From contig JAFPUA010000074.1 of NCBI GenBank assembly GCA_017413305.1, forward strand, positions 1 to 5,394: a DNA stretch of 5,394 nucleotides, written 5' to 3'. The position numbers were made by a program, and so were the translations under genes. Shown here piece after piece: positions 4,133-5,394 of this stretch. Source of the DNA: Candidatus Ruminimicrobiellum caprinum. GTDB lineage: Bacteria > Elusimicrobiota > Endomicrobiia > Endomicrobiales > Endomicrobiaceae. Position 1 is the first letter of the stretch. Every line of letters begins with the position of its first letter. The notes beneath the pieces are model-generated. The model was given only the letters and a program-made list of their open reading frames with translations, was not told the DNA's origin and made no database searches.

Positions 4133-4352
4133 ATCTTAAGTATCTAAAATTTTCTTTTTTGGAGAGCCTCAGGCACTGCTTATGAGTGCAATATTTTTCA
4201 AGCAAGAATCAGTTGAGTAGAGATTCTTAGGGCGACAATGTTCGTGGTCATTTCCGTCTTCCTATAGTTGTTAGGAAATGACAGTTGGAGCCCGGCCTGA
4301 AAAATATAAACGAATAGTGCCAGCTCAAAAAAAGTAAAATTTCTTCAAAGAT
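4133..4352 (-). ncRNA. Candidate structured RNA, rod-shaped, 6S-like outline
   Basis: No protein frame fits this stretch, but nested arms pair over 220 nt: ATCTT/AAGAT (4133-4137, 4348-4352), AAATTTTCTTTTTT with 4328-4342 (one bulge), GAGC/GCTC (4164-4167, 4323-4326), GGCACT/AGTGCC (4172-4177, 4316-4321), and ATATTTTTCA/TGAAAAATAT (4191-4200, 4298-4307). Inside lie a small hairpin, AAGAATC/GATTCTT (4204-4210, 4222-4228), GGGC/GCCC (4230-4233, 4290-4293) and the apical stem GTCATTTCC/GGAAATGAC (4247-4255, 4274-4282). A long rod, an internal loop, a junction with a side hairpin on the 3' strand and an apical stem-loop resemble 6S RNA, the RNA polymerase regulator of about 180 nt. Minus strand is preferred because a good promoter lies just upstream (4383-4411) and both neighbours are minus; an opposite orientation is not excluded. 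No terminator with a T run is visible. A decayed inverted-repeat element is the alternative. Confidence 0.5.
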
Positions 4353-4382
4353 CAAACGAGAATATATTTCTATTTTTACGTC

Positions 4383-4411
4383 ATTCTACCATCAAGGAAA
4401 CTGGGTTACAA
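4383..4411 (-). promoter_or_regulatory. Promoter immediately after parB, reading into the RNA candidate
   Basis: On the minus strand TTGTAA (4411-4406), exactly 17 bp, then TAGAAT (4388-4383) give four and five consensus matches. The -35 box begins at the base after the parB stop codon. The start would be near 4376, about 24 nt before the first paired arm of the RNA candidate. It could also contribute to coaE expression. Confidence 0.55.
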
Positions 4412-5272
4412 CTACCTCTTCAAAATTGCAGAAATTCTTTCAAGGTCGTCAAGGTTGCTGTAGTTCAACACTATTTTACCTTTTTTGCCGTTACCGGAAA
4501 TAGAAACTTTTGTACCGAAAATTCTCTGAAGCTCATCAATAAGGTTTGTTATTTCCGCATCTTGCTGTTTAGGCGAGATTACTCTTGTATGCTGTTTAAC
4601 TTCAGCAACTTTTATTTCCACATCACGAACATTTAAGCCTTCATTTAATATCTGATCAACAAGAGCCTGCCTTTGTGCATCATCTGCTATACCTGCCAAC
4701 ATTCTTCCGTGACCTGCAGAAAGTTTACCTTCTATTATAAGATTCTGAATATTTTCCGGCAAATTTAATAATCTCATAGTATTAGCAATAACAGATCTAT
4801 TTTTATTTACTATTTTAGCTATCTGTTCCTGCGTGTATTTATATTCTTCAGAATATTTTTTGTAAGCTTTTGCTTCTTCTATTGGGTTAAGATCTTCTCT
4901 TTGGATATTTTCGATAAGAGCCAAATCAAGTTTATCTTTATCTGATGCTCCATCTTTTATTATGGCCTTTATTTCAGTAAGGCCTGCCATTTTGGAAGCC
5001 CTTAACCTTCTTTCTCCTGCTATCAGTTCATATTCTCCGGGAGCAACTGAACGAACAACCAATATAGGTTCAATTAAGCCTTTTTCTTTTATAGATTCTG
5101 CCAATTCCTGTAATTTTTCTTCATTAAAAATAGTTCTCGGTTGATATCTATTCGGCTTAATTTTGTCAATATGAATATTTACTACCTGCTCCGTATTTTC
5201 ATCTTTTACTCCCACCGCCGTAAGTGGCGACATTATTGCTTCTAAACCTCTTCCTAATTTTTGTTTTGACAT
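4412..5272 (-). CDS. parB: Chromosome-partitioning protein ParB (Spo0J family)
   Basis: ParB binds centromere-like parS sites near the replication origin, loads as a CTP-dependent clamp and works with the ATPase ParA to segregate origins. The 286-residue protein is full length. Its N-terminal KLGRGLEAI (5-13) is the segment that stimulates ParA. The CTP-binding region includes NRYQPR (41-46) and GERRLRA (86-92). ENIQREDLNPIEEA (121-134) precedes the helix-turn-helix around YTQEQIAKIVNKNRSVIANT (146-165), followed by LSAGHGR (184-190). The last 45 residues or so form the C-terminal dimerisation domain. AGAGGA eight bases before the ATG supports the start. It lies 30 bp after parA, making the usual parA-parB operon. 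No sequence close to the parS consensus, TGTTTCACGTGAAACA, is present in the window. The chromosomal type is likelier than a plasmid type given coaE next door. Confidence 0.97.
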   Translation of the reverse strand: MSKQKLGRGLEAIMSPLTAVGVKDENTEQVVNIHIDKIKPNRYQPRTIFNEEKLQELAESIKEKGLIEPILVVRSVAPGEYELIAGERRLRASKMAGLTEIKAIIKDGASDKDKLDLALIENIQREDLNPIEEAKAYKKYSEEYKYTQEQIAKIVNKNRSVIANTMRLLNLPENIQNLIIEGKLSAGHGRMLAGIADDAQRQALVDQILNEGLNVRDVEIKVAEVKQHTRVISPKQQDAEITNLIDELQRIFGTKVSISGNGKKGKIVLNYSNLDDLERISAILKR

Positions 5273-5302
5273 ATATTTATTCCTCTCTTTTATTTTTTAA
5301 AA

Positions 5303-5394
5303 CTATGCATTTATAGTTTGTTTTGCTATATCTGTTTTTTGCTGTTTTGATAAAAATTCAGTTGCAAAGTCAAGATATGCCTGCGTTCCTTTGC
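5303..5394 (-). CDS. parA: C-terminal end of ParA (Soj) partition ATPase, partial
   Basis: The last 29 codons before a TAG stop are inside the window; the gene continues to the right. The translation contains YLDFATEFLSKQ, typical of the final helix of ParA/Soj proteins, where a segment like AYxxLAxELL is common. The identification rests on that segment plus its position 30 bp upstream of parB in the same orientation. ParA is the deviant-Walker ATPase that drives ParB-parS complexes along the nucleoid. The Walker motifs are outside the window, so integrity cannot be judged. Confidence 0.85.
   Translation of the reverse strand, partial: KGTQAYLDFATEFLSKQQKTDIAKQTINA

Noticed and set aside
4284..4297. 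RNase P RNA motif (CCGGGCTCC on the minus strand)
   Set aside because: Only nine bases match; the other conserved RNase P segments are absent and the region is too short.
4962..5144. Plus-strand open frame of 60 codons
   Set aside because: It is antisense to the conserved CTP-binding region of parB.

Overview
The window is AT-rich (roughly 30% G+C by eye) and bacterial. It carries housekeeping genes (the end of parA, parB and coaE), two type IV pilin-like genes, a small XRE-type regulator and one accessory AAA ATPase with a DUF4143 domain. Low G+C, several short pilin-like genes away from any pilus assembly genes, and an AAA_14/DUF4143 ATPase would suit an Elusimicrobia/Endomicrobia-type anaerobe, but this is only an inference from gene content; the genes alone do not fix the phylum.

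Layout from left to right. Positions 1-267 hold no gene but a dense series of hairpins: a weak terminator-like stem, a long AT hairpin, one copy of a 29-nt palindromic repeat, a strong bidirectional terminator, a direct repeat of 32-bp period, and a good sigma-70-type promoter. The promoter drives the ATPase/DUF4143 gene (268-1599, +). After that gene come four tandem 23-nt units, a hairpin, and an inverted second copy of the palindromic repeat, so the ATPase is bracketed by inverted repeats (76-104 and 1770-1799).

Two paralogous prepilin-like genes follow on the minus strand (2677 down to 1824) as an apparent operon, with a promoter about 225 bp upstream and a long structured leader. Divergent from them is an XRE-type regulator with a coiled-coil tail (2957-3295, +). 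Its 5' region overlaps the pilin promoter and contains an inverted repeat, so it may regulate the pilins, itself, or both. A strong convergent terminator separates it from coaE (3364-3960, -), which encodes dephospho-CoA kinase.

Between coaE and parB is a 451-bp gap without a protein gene. It holds a probable coaE promoter and leader, a 13-bp-arm palindrome, and a roughly 220-nt rod-like fold with a side hairpin that looks like a structured RNA (6S-like in outline). A well-formed minus-strand promoter lies immediately after the parB stop codon. The right end is the chromosome segregation operon parA-parB (-), with only the last 29 codons of parA inside the window.

The main leads are the structured RNA candidate next to parB, the repeat-bracketed ATPase with its tandem repeats, and the divergent regulator/pilin control region. 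No complete new multi-gene system is demonstrated by the sequence.
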